From: Phycisphaerales bacterium
GTDB lineage: Bacteria; Planctomycetota; Phycisphaerae; UBA1845; UTPLA1
NCBI GenBank assembly: GCA_020639075.1
Contig: JACKHI010000001.1
Location: 1,364,001 to 1,428,000, forward strand
Length of the DNA: 64,000 nt
Direction: 5' to 3'
Under the pieces are notes generated by a model. The model was not told where the DNA came from. It searched no databases and saw nothing but the letters and a program-made list of their open reading frames with translations. Numbering within the stretch: position 1 is the stretch's first letter; the number at the start of each line of letters is the position of its first letter. Positions 1-9,097 of the stretch are shown piece by piece. Position numbers and translations under genes: made by a program.

Positions 1-492
1 CGCCGCCGCATCGCGCCCCTGGGCACGATATCCGCCAATCTGATGCACGGCCTGTGGCCGGAGGCCCAGATGGGCCATGACTGGGATCGTCGCGGCTGTC
101 ATTTTTTCAATCGTGGGAGCGATTCTCCCATCGCCCTCAACTTTGACGCAATCGCAGCCTGCCTCAGCCATGAATCGGCCGGCGTTTCGGATCGCTTCCT
201 CGTGATTCACATGGTAAGACATGTACGGCATGTCACCCACAAGGTAGGCCGTCGGCGCCCCGCGCCGGACAGCGGCAGCGAGCGTGACCAGAAAATCGAC
301 GGTAATCGGCAGTGTGGAATTGTGCCCAAGAATGACCTGGGCCGCCGAGTCGCCGACCAGAATGCACTCGATGCCAGCCGCCTCCTCTATCTGGGCCATC
401 GGGTAGTCGTAGGCCGTCAACATCGAAATCGGCCTGCGGTCGAGCTTCATCGATCGGAGTGTCGCCAGTGTGATCTTGTCTCGTGTGCTCAT
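1..492 (-). CDS. panB: 3-methyl-2-oxobutanoate hydroxymethyltransferase PanB (N-terminal part)
   Basis: Translating the minus strand from the ATG at 492 gives 164 residues that run off the left edge of the window. The product reads as PanB, the cytoplasmic enzyme that transfers a hydroxymethyl group from methylenetetrahydrofolate to 2-oxoisovalerate in pantothenate/CoA synthesis. Visible family signatures are MLTAYDYPMA near residue 28, VGDSAAQVILGH near 50 (metal and substrate site), VGDMPYMSY near 85, CVKVEGD near 113 and VMAHLGLRPQ near 133. The family is about 260-280 residues, so roughly the last 40 percent lies outside. No strong Shine-Dalgarno sequence precedes the ATG. Confidence 0.93.
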   Translation of the reverse strand, partial: MSTRDKITLATLRSMKLDRRPISMLTAYDYPMAQIEEAAGIECILVGDSAAQVILGHNSTLPITVDFLVTLAAAVRRGAPTAYLVGDMPYMSYHVNHEEAIRNAGRFMAEAGCDCVKVEGDGRIAPTIEKMTAATIPVMAHLGLRPQAVHQIGGYRAQGRDAAA

Positions 493-607
493 GACACGGA
501 TAGCGTAGGAAAGACGGGCGGGTTATTCAACTTGGAGCGACGCATTCGGGGCGGATTCCGGCGCATCGGGCGCAAATTACCCCCGACACCGTCACCCGAT
601 TGGGCGT

Positions 608-1156
608 CTAGCTCGCGATTTCGCGGATAAGTCGGGATTCCATTGCGCCGTCGCGGCCCATATCCCGCCATCGCCGCATCGAGCCGGTTCGCCGACCCTG
701 ACTGTCGGGCAGCGAACCTGTAAAGCCGTGCAAGACGGATGATGCGGTCGTCATCTGGGGTTCCGGCTCGCTGAGCTGCTCGATCCTGACAGTCACATCC
801 ACTCGCCATCGATTCGATTCGCGAAGGAACTGGACGATCGCGGATCGACGAATCGTATGCAGGGAGGCCATCATCACGTCGTACTTGTCGTCGACGTCTT
901 TTCGCCACGGCTCATGCCACTGTTTGCTGGTCGTCGGCAGCGTCGTGATCCTGCCGTTCGCCCGATCCTGTGAATCCGGGACGAACCCGTGCTCCTTGAG
1001 GACTGACAATGTTCGGTCCCAGATATCGTCCGGCGTTTGATCCGGTGCAAGATCGCTGAGCGTCGGTTCCGTTGGTCGGGCGGGCTGCTGGCAACCCATC
1101 GACGCCGCCATACCGGCGGCGATCGCCGTTATGGCGATGCCGGCAAAGGATCTCAT
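608..1156 (-). CDS. putative lipoprotein of unknown function
   Basis: This is a 182-residue product if started at the ATG at 1156, which places a clean signal sequence (MRSFAGIAI, then a small-residue core) directly before a lipobox ending MGC. The frame is open 29 codons further upstream, but that stretch is Arg/Pro rich and spoils the signal peptide. After the Cys comes a Pro/Thr-rich linker and a domain with DIWDRTLSVLKEHGF, a pattern that resembles small envelope lipoproteins with one alpha/beta domain. I do not recognise a named family. The start codon is uncertain because no good Shine-Dalgarno sequence is seen. Confidence 0.7.
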   Translation of the reverse strand: MRSFAGIAITAIAAGMAASMGCQQPARPTEPTLSDLAPDQTPDDIWDRTLSVLKEHGFVPDSQDRANGRITTLPTTSKQWHEPWRKDVDDKYDVMMASLHTIRRSAIVQFLRESNRWRVDVTVRIEQLSEPEPQMTTASSVLHGFTGSLPDSQGRRTGSMRRWRDMGRDGAMESRLIREIAS

Positions 1157-1377
1157 GACGGACAATCGAGGACCAAAGCGATTTGAAAGCGGGCGCATCC
1201 TTGCCATGGGGGGAGATCGTATCCGCCCATCATCGCGGGTCAATCCGAAATTGTCATATGGCGACGGGGCGCGTCAGAACCGCCGCCGGCCTGGAATCTG
1301 AATGCCGAGGACGGCAATTCCGTTTAACCTTGCTATAGATCTTTGGATTCGCCTCGATACAGGAGCCGCAGACGCCC

Positions 1378-2943
1378 ATGAAACTTACGCCGCCCATTCA
1401 ACGACGGATTCCGCTCATTTTCCTCTGCGGTGCCGCGATGCTTGCCGCAAGCATCGCGACGGCGGCCGCCGCGCCGAAGACGGCCGGACCAATGGAGCCG
1501 CCCGAAAACCAGGAGTCGTGGTACGTCGTCACGATTCGAGGCCAACAGTGCGGGTACGTCCATGAGATCCTGCGCCGTGTCGGAGACGAAGTGCTTTCGG
1601 AATCCGACACGCAGATTTCGATCATGCGCGGCGACGCAACTGTCAAAATGAAAATGGAGCGAGCGTATAGGGAAACAATCGACGGCCGTCCACTGGCGTT
1701 CCGCGCCGTGCAGACGCTGGGGTCGATGCCGCAGACGATCGAGGGCGAAATCCGCGGCGACAAGATCCTGCTGACAACGACGCAGCCCGGCGCGAAGTTC
1801 GAGAACGAATATGACTTCGATCCGGAATGCCGTTTCTCATGGGGACAAACGATCGCCAGCAAGCGTCACGGTCTCGCCCCCGGCACGGAATACGAGATCA
1901 AAACGTACGATCCGTCCATCAAGATGGATGGACCGATCGAAATGCGAATCCACATTCACGGCGAAGAGAAGGTAGACGTCCTGGGCAAACCGGAAAAGCT
2001 GCATCGCATGACGTCATCCATGAAGATCGAAGCGAGCAATATGACGGTCGATTCCGAAGTCTGGGTCAATGACGAACTCACGCCCGTCATCACGAACGTC
2101 GACGTCGGTCCGATTCAAATGCGGATGTACCGAACGACCAAAGAGGAAGCGCTCAAGAACGGCGCCCCGCCGGAGATGTTCCTCGAAACGATCATCACGT
2201 CGAATCGAGACGTTTCGCGCGAGGCGAAGGAGGTCAAGTACCGTCTCTCGATGAAGCCGGACGCCAAGGGCGAGTTGCCGGATATGCCGGATACCGACAT
2301 GCAGAAGTTCGAGCGGATCGACAAGCGCAGCGCGTTCATCACAGTTTGCCGAAGCGATTGGAGCGCCCTTCGGAACGCGCCGGCTGACGCAAAGGAGACG
2401 CCGGACTCGATCAAGCCCTATCTACAGGCGAGTTCCGTCTGCGACTCCGGCAACAGCAAGATCAAGCGACTGGCGATTCGCGCCTGCAAGAAGGACGATT
2501 CGCTTGCGACGAAAGCGGACAAACTTCGCAAGTACATCACGAAGTACATCGTCAACAAGGGCATGGATGTCGGTTTCGGGACGGCGACGGAAGTCGTCGA
2601 AACGCAGGCAGGCGACTGCACGGAGCACGGCGTGCTCCTGGCGGCGATTGCCCGGGCCGCCGGTCTGCCCGCACGCGGCGTCGGCGGTCTCGTCGGCGTC
2701 CCCGGTTCGTTTCGAAGAAACGCCGACGGCCCGATGGACTTCGGCTTTCACATGTGGACGCAGGTTTATATCCACGGCAAATGGATCGACATCGACGCTG
2801 CCATGCGACAGACGGACTGCGACACGACGCATATCGCGATCTCGCTGATTCCGCTCGGCGACGGCGACTTGATGGGCGAAATCTGGAGCATCGTGCCGAT
2901 GCTGGGACAGCTCGACATCGAAGTCGTCGACGTGAAGGAATAG
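1378..2943 (+). CDS. secreted transglutaminase-like (papain-fold) protein
   Basis: 521 residues. A signal peptide occupies about residues 1-32 (hydrophobic, ending ATAAAA). About 350 residues of mostly beta-rich sequence without a recognised name follow. A transglutaminase-like domain lies near residues 375-490. The papain-type triad is visible as Cys414 in AGDCTEH, His458 in FGFHMW, and Asp471 or Asp473 in KWIDIDAAM. Family members act as periplasmic or surface proteases, amidases or transglutaminases, so the substrate here is unknown. AGGAG lies about 13 bases before the ATG. The epimerase gene follows on the same strand after 110 bp, so co-transcription is possible but not shown. Confidence 0.88.
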   Translation: MKLTPPIQRRIPLIFLCGAAMLAASIATAAAAPKTAGPMEPPENQESWYVVTIRGQQCGYVHEILRRVGDEVLSESDTQISIMRGDATVKMKMERAYRETIDGRPLAFRAVQTLGSMPQTIEGEIRGDKILLTTTQPGAKFENEYDFDPECRFSWGQTIASKRHGLAPGTEYEIKTYDPSIKMDGPIEMRIHIHGEEKVDVLGKPEKLHRMTSSMKIEASNMTVDSEVWVNDELTPVITNVDVGPIQMRMYRTTKEEALKNGAPPEMFLETIITSNRDVSREAKEVKYRLSMKPDAKGELPDMPDTDMQKFERIDKRSAFITVCRSDWSALRNAPADAKETPDSIKPYLQASSVCDSGNSKIKRLAIRACKKDDSLATKADKLRKYITKYIVNKGMDVGFGTATEVVETQAGDCTEHGVLLAAIARAAGLPARGVGGLVGVPGSFRRNADGPMDFGFHMWTQVYIHGKWIDIDAAMRQTDCDTTHIAISLIPLGDGDLMGEIWSIVPMLGQLDIEVVDVKE

Positions 2944-3053
2944 TCGCGAAGCAGCGATTTCCGCAAACAGGTAACGCGGACGTTCACCGGATCAACGCCA
3001 CTCCGGGAGTATCCGTTCGATCGTGAAAGCCTCTTGTTGAGCACGGGAATCCA

Positions 3054-3959
3054 ATGAACATCGCAATCACGGGGGCGACGGGCTTTCTAGGCCGTTACAT
3101 CGCCAATCGACTGACGAGCGGCAACAAACTTCGCTGCTGGCATCGAACCGACTCCGATCGGAGCGGATTCGACAATCCGGCCGCCATCGAGTGGCAGGCG
3201 GGCGCGCTAGAAGACGACGCCACATACGAGCCACTATGCAGGGGCGTCGACGCCGTCGTGCACTCGGCGCTCTATCGACCCGCGGGACTGGGCTTTCGTG
3301 CGTCGGGACAGAAGGCGTTCGACGAGTTCATCCGCGTCAACCTCCTCGGCACGCTGCGCCTGATGGACACCGCCAAGCGCCTCGGCGTGCCGCGTTTCGT
3401 GTTCATTTCCACATGCGCCGTGCATGAGGTTATTTTGCCGGATCGACCTTTGGACGAAACGCATCCGCTCTGGCCGATGGCGCATTACGGCGCCCATAAG
3501 GCCGCGATTGAGAAATTCGTCCACAGCTACGGCTTCGGTGAGAACTGGCCGGTTTGTGCGTTGCGTCCGACGGGCATCTACGGGGTCGCGCAGCCGGCGA
3601 AGAACAGCCGCTGGTTCGATATCGTGTCGAAAGTCGTTCGCGGAGAGTCGTTCACGAGCGATCGCGGGGGCAAAGAGGTGCACGCCGCCGACGTGGCGAA
3701 GGCCGTTGAGATTCTGATCCACGCCGATGCCGACACGATTCGCGGTCAGGCTTACAACTGCTACGACATGTACGTTGCGGAGCGTCGTGTGGCCGAACTC
3801 GCGCGGGATCTCTCGGGGTCCGGCGCCGACATCAGCGGTACCAACAAAGGACCGAAGAACCAGATCGACACATCGAAACTGAAGGCGCTGGGGATGGGCT
3901 TCGGCGGTGAAGCGCTACTGCGCGAGACGATTACGAAACTCGTTGCCGCAGCGAAGTGA
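3054..3959 (+). CDS. NAD(P)-dependent epimerase/dehydratase, extended SDR family
   Basis: 301 residues, the normal length for an atypical or extended short-chain dehydrogenase. The Rossmann dinucleotide motif GATGFLG is at residues 7-13. The catalytic Ser/Thr is near residue 119 (FISTCAV) and YxxxK is Tyr145 and Lys149 in YGAHK. The ALRPTGIYG segment typical of UDP-sugar epimerase-like members follows. It is cytoplasmic, and probably oxidises or epimerises a nucleotide sugar or similar substrate, but the sequence alone does not give the substrate. No sugar-biosynthesis neighbours help to narrow it. Confidence 0.9.
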   Translation: MNIAITGATGFLGRYIANRLTSGNKLRCWHRTDSDRSGFDNPAAIEWQAGALEDDATYEPLCRGVDAVVHSALYRPAGLGFRASGQKAFDEFIRVNLLGTLRLMDTAKRLGVPRFVFISTCAVHEVILPDRPLDETHPLWPMAHYGAHKAAIEKFVHSYGFGENWPVCALRPTGIYGVAQPAKNSRWFDIVSKVVRGESFTSDRGGKEVHAADVAKAVEILIHADADTIRGQAYNCYDMYVAERRVAELARDLSGSGADISGTNKGPKNQIDTSKLKALGMGFGGEALLRETITKLVAAAK

Positions 3960-4128
3960 GTTGACGCGATCTCCTCGCATTCGAGCCGGTTCAGTCATCG
4001 TTGGTGTGTAACGCCCGAGGGCTACTTCACGGGTTGACGGGATCCGTTGCGAGACGATTGCTCCGACAAATGCACTGACGATGTCGCGCTGCTTTGATCC
4101 GGGCGTAACTTCCCGGGCTTGGTAGACG

Positions 4129-4165
4129 AAAAACGGCGCCGTCGTGGTTCGCGACAGCGCCGTTT
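4129..4165 (-). terminator. rho-independent terminator (minus strand)
   Basis: Arms at 4131-4144 and 4152-4165 pair over 14 positions with one wobble. On the minus strand the stem is followed by a T-run (A-run at 4129-4133 on the plus strand). It lies 36 bp beyond the FecR-like gene and sits between convergent genes. Confidence 0.7.
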
Positions 4166-4200
4166 GGATGGGTTGTCAGGCGAGAGCTCAAACGTCGCGA

Positions 4201-5403
4201 CTACATTCGACGTTTCATGACGCGTTTGGATTGACGGCACTGCTGATCCGCATGTGGGCCGCAATCGTTCTGGCGCGACTTTACGATCCTTCGCCCCGCC
4301 CCGCCCAGCGGAGATCGGACCGGCAGAATCGTCTGACCAATGCCGAAGTCGCCGTCGCGTCGGGGCGTCGCCGTGCCGAGGCCGGCCGTCGAGATACCGT
4401 TCATCAGGCCGTTCATGCCGTCGGTCGGCTGCTGGTTCGGTGAACCGAGAATGTTCACGGTATTCTCGCCGATCGGCAACAGGAAACCGAAACCGCGATT
4501 GTTGAGAATCGTCAGGATTTCGTTGCCTGTCTGACCGAAGAGGTCGTTGATGTTGATGTCGCGATCAAATCGCACGTGATCGATCGCCTTGAACATTTCC
4601 TGCGTGACAAACTGGCCGCGCGTCACGAAGCGAGAGCGCGAACCAATCACATCGCCCTGCGATCCGAACTTGAACTGGATCGCCTGGATCAGACCGCGGC
4701 CGTTCTCCGAAAGCGACATGCGAAAGCGACCGTTCTGATACTCGACGCGGAAAATGTCCGTGCCTTTTTTACTCAGCGTTCCGGTCGGCGTCGTGATCGT
4801 CATGTCGCTGCGCGTATCGCCGGACTCGGCGACGCCTGCCTTCACTGCGCCGACGCCGAGCGCGAGCCGTGCAACGGATACGCCGTTACGCATTGCCAGA
4901 TCGTCGATGGCGATCATGGTCCCTGACTCCAGCGCCATCACGGTCGGCGGCGAGGATGGGTCAAGAACCAATTTGAGTGCGCCGCCGAACACCGGCGTCA
5001 CGATGACCAGGCCGGCGCCGAGGCGATCCCCCTTCTTGACGACAGTCCACTCCGGGCCGCCCGCTGTGGTTACGTCCGTTCCGATCTTGGCGTACTGGAC
5101 TTTGCCCTGAAAATCCTGAACGACGTAGTACAGTGGCTCATCGCCGGGCTGGCCCACCGGTTGAGACGATGCGACTTGGTTCGCATTCGACGCTAGATTG
5201 GCGCGCGTGTTCGCGTTTGCCGGCGCGCTATCCTGGCCGACGACATTTCTTGACGCATTCGCCTGCGCGATCTGTACGCCCTGCGGCGCCTGAATCGTCG
5301 TCATCGGTTGCATCTTTTGCGACTGCGCATTCGCCTGTGACGCGAAAGCGACAATCGTCAGCGTCAGAATCGTAATCAGGTTGACTCGTATGTTGCGGGT
5401 CAT
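4201..5403 (-). CDS. secreted FecR-like domain protein
   Basis: 400 residues from the ATG at 5403, chosen because AGGAGGG lies 6-7 bases upstream and the N-terminus is then a good signal peptide ending QANAQ. The frame is open upstream, but that stretch is basic and lacks a ribosome site. Residues about 90-260 resemble a FecR domain: a GDRLGAG-like turn, then ITTPTGTLSKKGTDIFRVEY, the usual TPxGxxxxxGTxFxV pattern. The C-terminal third is Gly/Asn rich and ends in an Arg/Lys/Gln-rich tail. FecR domains in planctomycetes usually sit outside the cytoplasm and are not tied to iron. It is third in a probable operon with the barrel and lipoprotein genes. Confidence 0.75.
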   Translation of the reverse strand: MTRNIRVNLITILTLTIVAFASQANAQSQKMQPMTTIQAPQGVQIAQANASRNVVGQDSAPANANTRANLASNANQVASSQPVGQPGDEPLYYVVQDFQGKVQYAKIGTDVTTAGGPEWTVVKKGDRLGAGLVIVTPVFGGALKLVLDPSSPPTVMALESGTMIAIDDLAMRNGVSVARLALGVGAVKAGVAESGDTRSDMTITTPTGTLSKKGTDIFRVEYQNGRFRMSLSENGRGLIQAIQFKFGSQGDVIGSRSRFVTRGQFVTQEMFKAIDHVRFDRDININDLFGQTGNEILTILNNRGFGFLLPIGENTVNILGSPNQQPTDGMNGLMNGISTAGLGTATPRRDGDFGIGQTILPVRSPLGGAGRRIVKSRQNDCGPHADQQCRQSKRVMKRRM

Positions 5404-5481
5404 TTTTCGACCCTCCTTTTTCCTGGCTGAAACTCTTGAGTCTTGTCGGCGACGTCCGCTCCCAGCGGACACAGCCAGACA

Positions 5482-6108
5482 CTACTCGTTTGTCGGCGCG
5501 CCTGACGCGGGCGGCACGGCTTCAGGCACGATCAAGTGACCTTCCGCATCGCGATCGCCCTCATCCGTCAGATCCACGCCCTTAGACTCGTAGAGGCCCT
5601 TCTTCGCTCGCAGGGCATCGGCCTTTCGCATCAGGGCGAACATGGCCGCGCCCGTCATGTATTGATAGTCCACCGAATCATCGATCATCTGCCGGTAGAT
5701 CAGCTCCCTCAGCGCGTAGCGACGGTCCCCAAGACCGGACCAACCGATCAGCCGGTCATTCAGACCGCCCTTCAGATCGCAAATCCGGCAAACCATGAAC
5801 GCCACGGAGCCGGAATCGATCACATGGTCAGGTTGCAATTCCCATGCCGAACGGGCAACGCCCCGGTCGACGAGCTTCTGCTCGCGTTCGGCAAAGTTCT
5901 CGGACGTATCCGCACCATCCGCGAGGATCAACATCGCCCGGTAGGCCTCATCCACGGTCACGAGATCGACCTCGTTGAGGTAGAACTGGAACCCGTCATC
6001 CGTCAGTGTGCTGGAGTCCACGCGCGGCTGTGTCGGCCTGGGCCCCACACAGGCGACCGATATCAACATCGGGACCGCCAGAATCAGTTGCCAAGCCCTT
6101 TTTGGCAC
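5482..6108 (-). CDS. lipoprotein of unknown function
   Basis: 208 residues with a classic lipoprotein signal: MPKRAW, a hydrophobic core, then ISVAC with the lipidated Cys at position 20. GGAGGAG lies about 6 bases before the ATG. The mature part is predicted helical, with a DEAYRAML...ADGADTSENFAERE segment and an MVCRICDLKGG pair of cysteines. I do not recognise a family. It lies between the beta-barrel gene (64 bp upstream) and the FecR-like gene (78 bp downstream), all on the minus strand, suggesting joint work at the outer membrane. Confidence 0.8.
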   Translation of the reverse strand: MPKRAWQLILAVPMLISVACVGPRPTQPRVDSSTLTDDGFQFYLNEVDLVTVDEAYRAMLILADGADTSENFAEREQKLVDRGVARSAWELQPDHVIDSGSVAFMVCRICDLKGGLNDRLIGWSGLGDRRYALRELIYRQMIDDSVDYQYMTGAAMFALMRKADALRAKKGLYESKGVDLTDEGDRDAEGHLIVPEAVPPASGAPTNE

Positions 6109-6172
6109 GTCAGGCTCCTCCGCATTGGGGAATTATACCCATGACCATGTGGGGCGTCGGGCCGGATTGCCC

Positions 6173-7651
6173 CTAAAACGACCACGTCACGCCCGTGAGC
6201 AGAAATGTTCGCGTCGTCTCATCGGTGAATCCGGCTCCGGGGAAAAACGTCCCGAATCGCACGGTCCACGAGAGGTCGTTATAGATTCGCCAATTGGCGA
6301 AATAGTCCATTTCCCAGCCGAGGTAACCGCTGCCGGTGTCGGCCAGCGGATCGCTCATGGCGCCGACGCGATGGTGCTTCCAGTAGAGATACCAGTCCGT
6401 GCCGAGTTCGAGATCCTTGACCTCTTCGACATCGGGGAACGGCTTGAACGTCGCACCCAATCGCCAGATGTGAATGTTGCTTAGTCGCGGACTGAAGGCG
6501 ATGCCGGTATCGCGGAAGCCGAAGCCGACGAAGCTGTTGTCGATGTAGTCAACCGAGTCACCGCCGGCGGCATTGGTGGGGCTACCGAGCCGACCGGAGT
6601 CGCCGCTGGCGAACATCCATTCCGCCGTGACGACGGGCTTGTTCTTGTGGCGGAAGAAATAGTCGAGGCGATGGTCAAAGCCCCACGCCTTGATATCGTT
6701 CGTGTGCAGGAAGCGCCGATCGCCGTAGCTCGTGCCGCGTTCGATCACCCATTCAGTCGCATATCGAAGGTTCTCGACGAGTTCTCCGGTTGAGCCGAAG
6801 CCGATGTAGCGAGAATCGTATTCGTAGTTCTGCAGCAGATCGCGCGGGCTTTCCGTCGTCCGATCGTTCTGCCATGCGATGTAGGCAAAGGGTTCGTGGG
6901 AATCCCATCCCTTGTACTTCGTTTCGATGATGTTGAAGACTCGCTCGCTGTGATCGGCCACGGGAAGACTGCGATCAATATTCGCCGTCCAGTACGGCGT
7001 TATTCCGACGGTGTACGTCGTCTCGAAGTCGAACAGTTCCGCCTGGATCATCGCGTGATCAAGCGGTGTGTCGATCGCGTAGCCGGTGCCGGCATAGACG
7101 AGGTCTCGCCCCACTTTGAACTTGAGTTCCCAAGGCACATCCTTGCCTTCGTAGACCCGCAGGGCCTGGGCAAAATCGAACATGTACCACCAGCGCTCGA
7201 GCTCGGGGCCCTGCTGGTTGTCCTCCGTCGGCTGGAAATTGTCGCCGGAGTTCCAGTCGATAAATCGCATTCGACCTCGGACGTATGCCTGATGCACGCC
7301 CTGATCGGCGCTCAGTGACGCCCAGGCGCGGAGCTCGTGCTGTCGGAGCGTCCGACTGCTGTTGAACCCGTCATCGAACATGAAGAAATAGAGGTTGTAC
7401 CAACCGCCGTAGTCGATGCGGAACTTCTGGGAAAGCGGCAGGTTTTCCTGGAGGTTTCGCTGGTTTTCGCGCTCGAGTGAGCGTTGCCGCTCGAGGAAGG
7501 CGCTGCCGATTTCAGACCTTCTCGCCGGCGACGAATCGAGCCCTAATTGCCCAACGGCCGTCCGCGACGACGCAAGCGTCACCGCGACGGCTAGGATGCC
7601 TGCTGCCAAACTGGCCCCCGTCGGAATACGCAAGAGCCGAATCGCCTCCAT
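6173..7651 (-). CDS. outer-membrane beta-barrel, alginate-export-like
   Basis: 492 residues from the ATG at 7651, which gives a signal peptide (MEAIRLLRIPTGASLAAG... to VGQ). The frame is open another 186 codons upstream, but that sequence is non-protein-like. The mature protein is a series of amphipathic strands with many aromatic girdle residues (GGWYNLYFFMFDDG, ELRAWASLS, VRGRMRFIDWNS, FKVGRDLVYAGTGYAI) and ends in TWSF, the terminal Phe typical of outer-membrane barrels. The pattern fits the alginate_exp family, whose members export or take up polysaccharide, but the substrate here is unknown. It is first in a three-gene run with a lipoprotein and a FecR-like protein. Confidence 0.78.
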   Translation of the reverse strand: MEAIRLLRIPTGASLAAGILAVAVTLASSRTAVGQLGLDSSPARRSEIGSAFLERQRSLERENQRNLQENLPLSQKFRIDYGGWYNLYFFMFDDGFNSSRTLRQHELRAWASLSADQGVHQAYVRGRMRFIDWNSGDNFQPTEDNQQGPELERWWYMFDFAQALRVYEGKDVPWELKFKVGRDLVYAGTGYAIDTPLDHAMIQAELFDFETTYTVGITPYWTANIDRSLPVADHSERVFNIIETKYKGWDSHEPFAYIAWQNDRTTESPRDLLQNYEYDSRYIGFGSTGELVENLRYATEWVIERGTSYGDRRFLHTNDIKAWGFDHRLDYFFRHKNKPVVTAEWMFASGDSGRLGSPTNAAGGDSVDYIDNSFVGFGFRDTGIAFSPRLSNIHIWRLGATFKPFPDVEEVKDLELGTDWYLYWKHHRVGAMSDPLADTGSGYLGWEMDYFANWRIYNDLSWTVRFGTFFPGAGFTDETTRTFLLTGVTWSF

Positions 7652-7958
7652 GAAAACCTGACTGCCGCTCGTGCCAGTGTGACCGCGCCGGTCGCACGAG
7701 CGCATGCCCGTTACCAAGCCCAACGCGTGCATGTTTGCGAGAATCGTCCGATAGTGCAAGTCCGGACTGTGAAAAGATTTGGAATTGCTGCGCCCGCGGC
7801 GTATCCGGCCGGCGGGCCACGCTTCCAACGCCTGCCGACGGCAAACGAATCCTCCCTGCTCGCCAACTGTGTATCGGCGACGTCGCACCTTGAACAAGAA
7901 ACGGCGACGGCACCAATGTACCGTCGCCGTTTGAGTGCGTTGGAATTCGAAAACAGAA
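7652..7958. other. intergenic region upstream of the beta-barrel gene
   Basis: 307 bp between two minus-strand genes. It holds the terminator at 7899-7932 and presumably the promoter of the barrel operon. The open frame running through it has Arg/Ser-rich composition and no ribosome site, so I do not call a gene. Confidence 0.5.
7895..7932 (-). terminator. rho-independent terminator (minus strand)
   Basis: A perfect 12-bp inverted repeat, 7899-7910 against 7921-7932, with a 10-base loop. On the minus strand it is followed by TTTCTTGTT. It is 27 bp past the stop of the upstream secreted-protein gene, so it insulates that gene from the barrel operon. Confidence 0.8.
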
Positions 7959-8882
7959 TCAGCCTTGCGGCGCTCCGCGGCCGCTGGGTCTCGGGCCGGA
8001 GGGCTGCGGCGGTCGAGCCCCGCCCCGTTCGCCCGGATTGTCATCCGGCTTGGGCGTGGCCTCTTTCGCGCCCGGAGGATGCATCTTGAGGATGTATCCG
8101 GGCTTCGACCCGGCGTACACGACGAGCGCCTGCACTTTGTCGCCCTGTTTGAAGTCGGAGAGATCGGCGTCCTCCGAGTCTTCTGTAAAGAACTTGCTGA
8201 CGTCGTCAACGACCATCAGCTTCAGCTTCTTCTTGCGGACCTTGTCCTTCTTCGGGTCATTCGTTTGTTTGTCGTCTGGAATGTAGTCCGGCCATTGAAG
8301 GTCATTGGTCGGAACCGCGGACACGATGGCGCGACCGCCGTCCAGAACTTCCTCGACTTCGCCTTCGATTTCCGTCGTCTTGAAGGTCAGGGTTCGAAGC
8401 ACTTTTTTCTTGAACTTGTCGTCGCGCTTCGAGTCGGGATCCAGAAAATCCCAGTCGGCGGATACATCCAGGCGCTTCCGAAAGACCTTGTCCAATTCAT
8501 CGGTTTCGAATTGATGTTCGCCGAGTGTGATGCGCAAGTCGTCGGATCGTCGAACCTGCAGCGTCATGACGGTCGTCTTCGCGCCGTACGGCTTGATCTT
8601 CAGGACTCCCAGGAGATCGGCGTCCTCCTTCTTGTCTTCCTCGTCGGCCACTTTGTATCGCAGGATGTAGCCCGTCTGCGTACCGGGCGACAGCGTGCCG
8701 CCTTCGCCTCGCGAATCGCGCTGGCGCGGCGGTTCCTTGGGCTGCTTACCGCGAGTCGGTCCGCCTCGGGCGCCGCCCGGGCGCTGGGCCATCGCCGAAT
8801 CCGATGCCGCGATCGACAAGACGGCTGTGATCAAAATTGTCCAGCAAAGTGTCTGCCGTGATTGCCTTACTAAGCGTGCCAT
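7959..8882 (-). CDS. secreted protein of unknown function with Pro/Gly-rich ends
   Basis: 307 residues from the ATG at 8882, chosen because the signal peptide (MARLVRQSRQ, core, SAMAQ) then starts the protein. GGGAG lies about 11 bases upstream. Mature residues 35-65 are Gly/Pro/Arg rich. A Lys/Asp-rich globular region with repeated YILRYKVADEE and YILKMHPPG-type strands follows, and the last 40 residues are a Pro/Gly/Arg tail. No family recognised. The opposing hydrolase gene starts about 215 bp away on the other strand. Confidence 0.75.
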   Translation of the reverse strand: MARLVRQSRQTLCWTILITAVLSIAASDSAMAQRPGGARGGPTRGKQPKEPPRQRDSRGEGGTLSPGTQTGYILRYKVADEEDKKEDADLLGVLKIKPYGAKTTVMTLQVRRSDDLRITLGEHQFETDELDKVFRKRLDVSADWDFLDPDSKRDDKFKKKVLRTLTFKTTEIEGEVEEVLDGGRAIVSAVPTNDLQWPDYIPDDKQTNDPKKDKVRKKKLKLMVVDDVSKFFTEDSEDADLSDFKQGDKVQALVVYAGSKPGYILKMHPPGAKEATPKPDDNPGERGGARPPQPSGPRPSGRGAPQG

Positions 8883-9097
8883 TGAATCTAGACTCCCAAT
8901 TGACTTCGGGCTGGGTTGCCCTTCGGTAGGAATGCTACGATGCTTTGCCCGCAAGTGTAGCGGTTTTGGAATGCGATCACAAGCGAATTCACGCATCCCA
9001 CCATCAGCGTAACCACCTTATTGAGGGTAAGTTATTGTTTCTTTCATTTCACCATAAACCACACGTCTTTCGAAAACTCCGGACACGGCAGGCCCGT

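Noticed and set aside
8945..9097. ATG start for the alpha/beta hydrolase
   Set aside because: It gives a His-rich, basic N-terminus before the signal peptide; the GTG at 9098 fits better.
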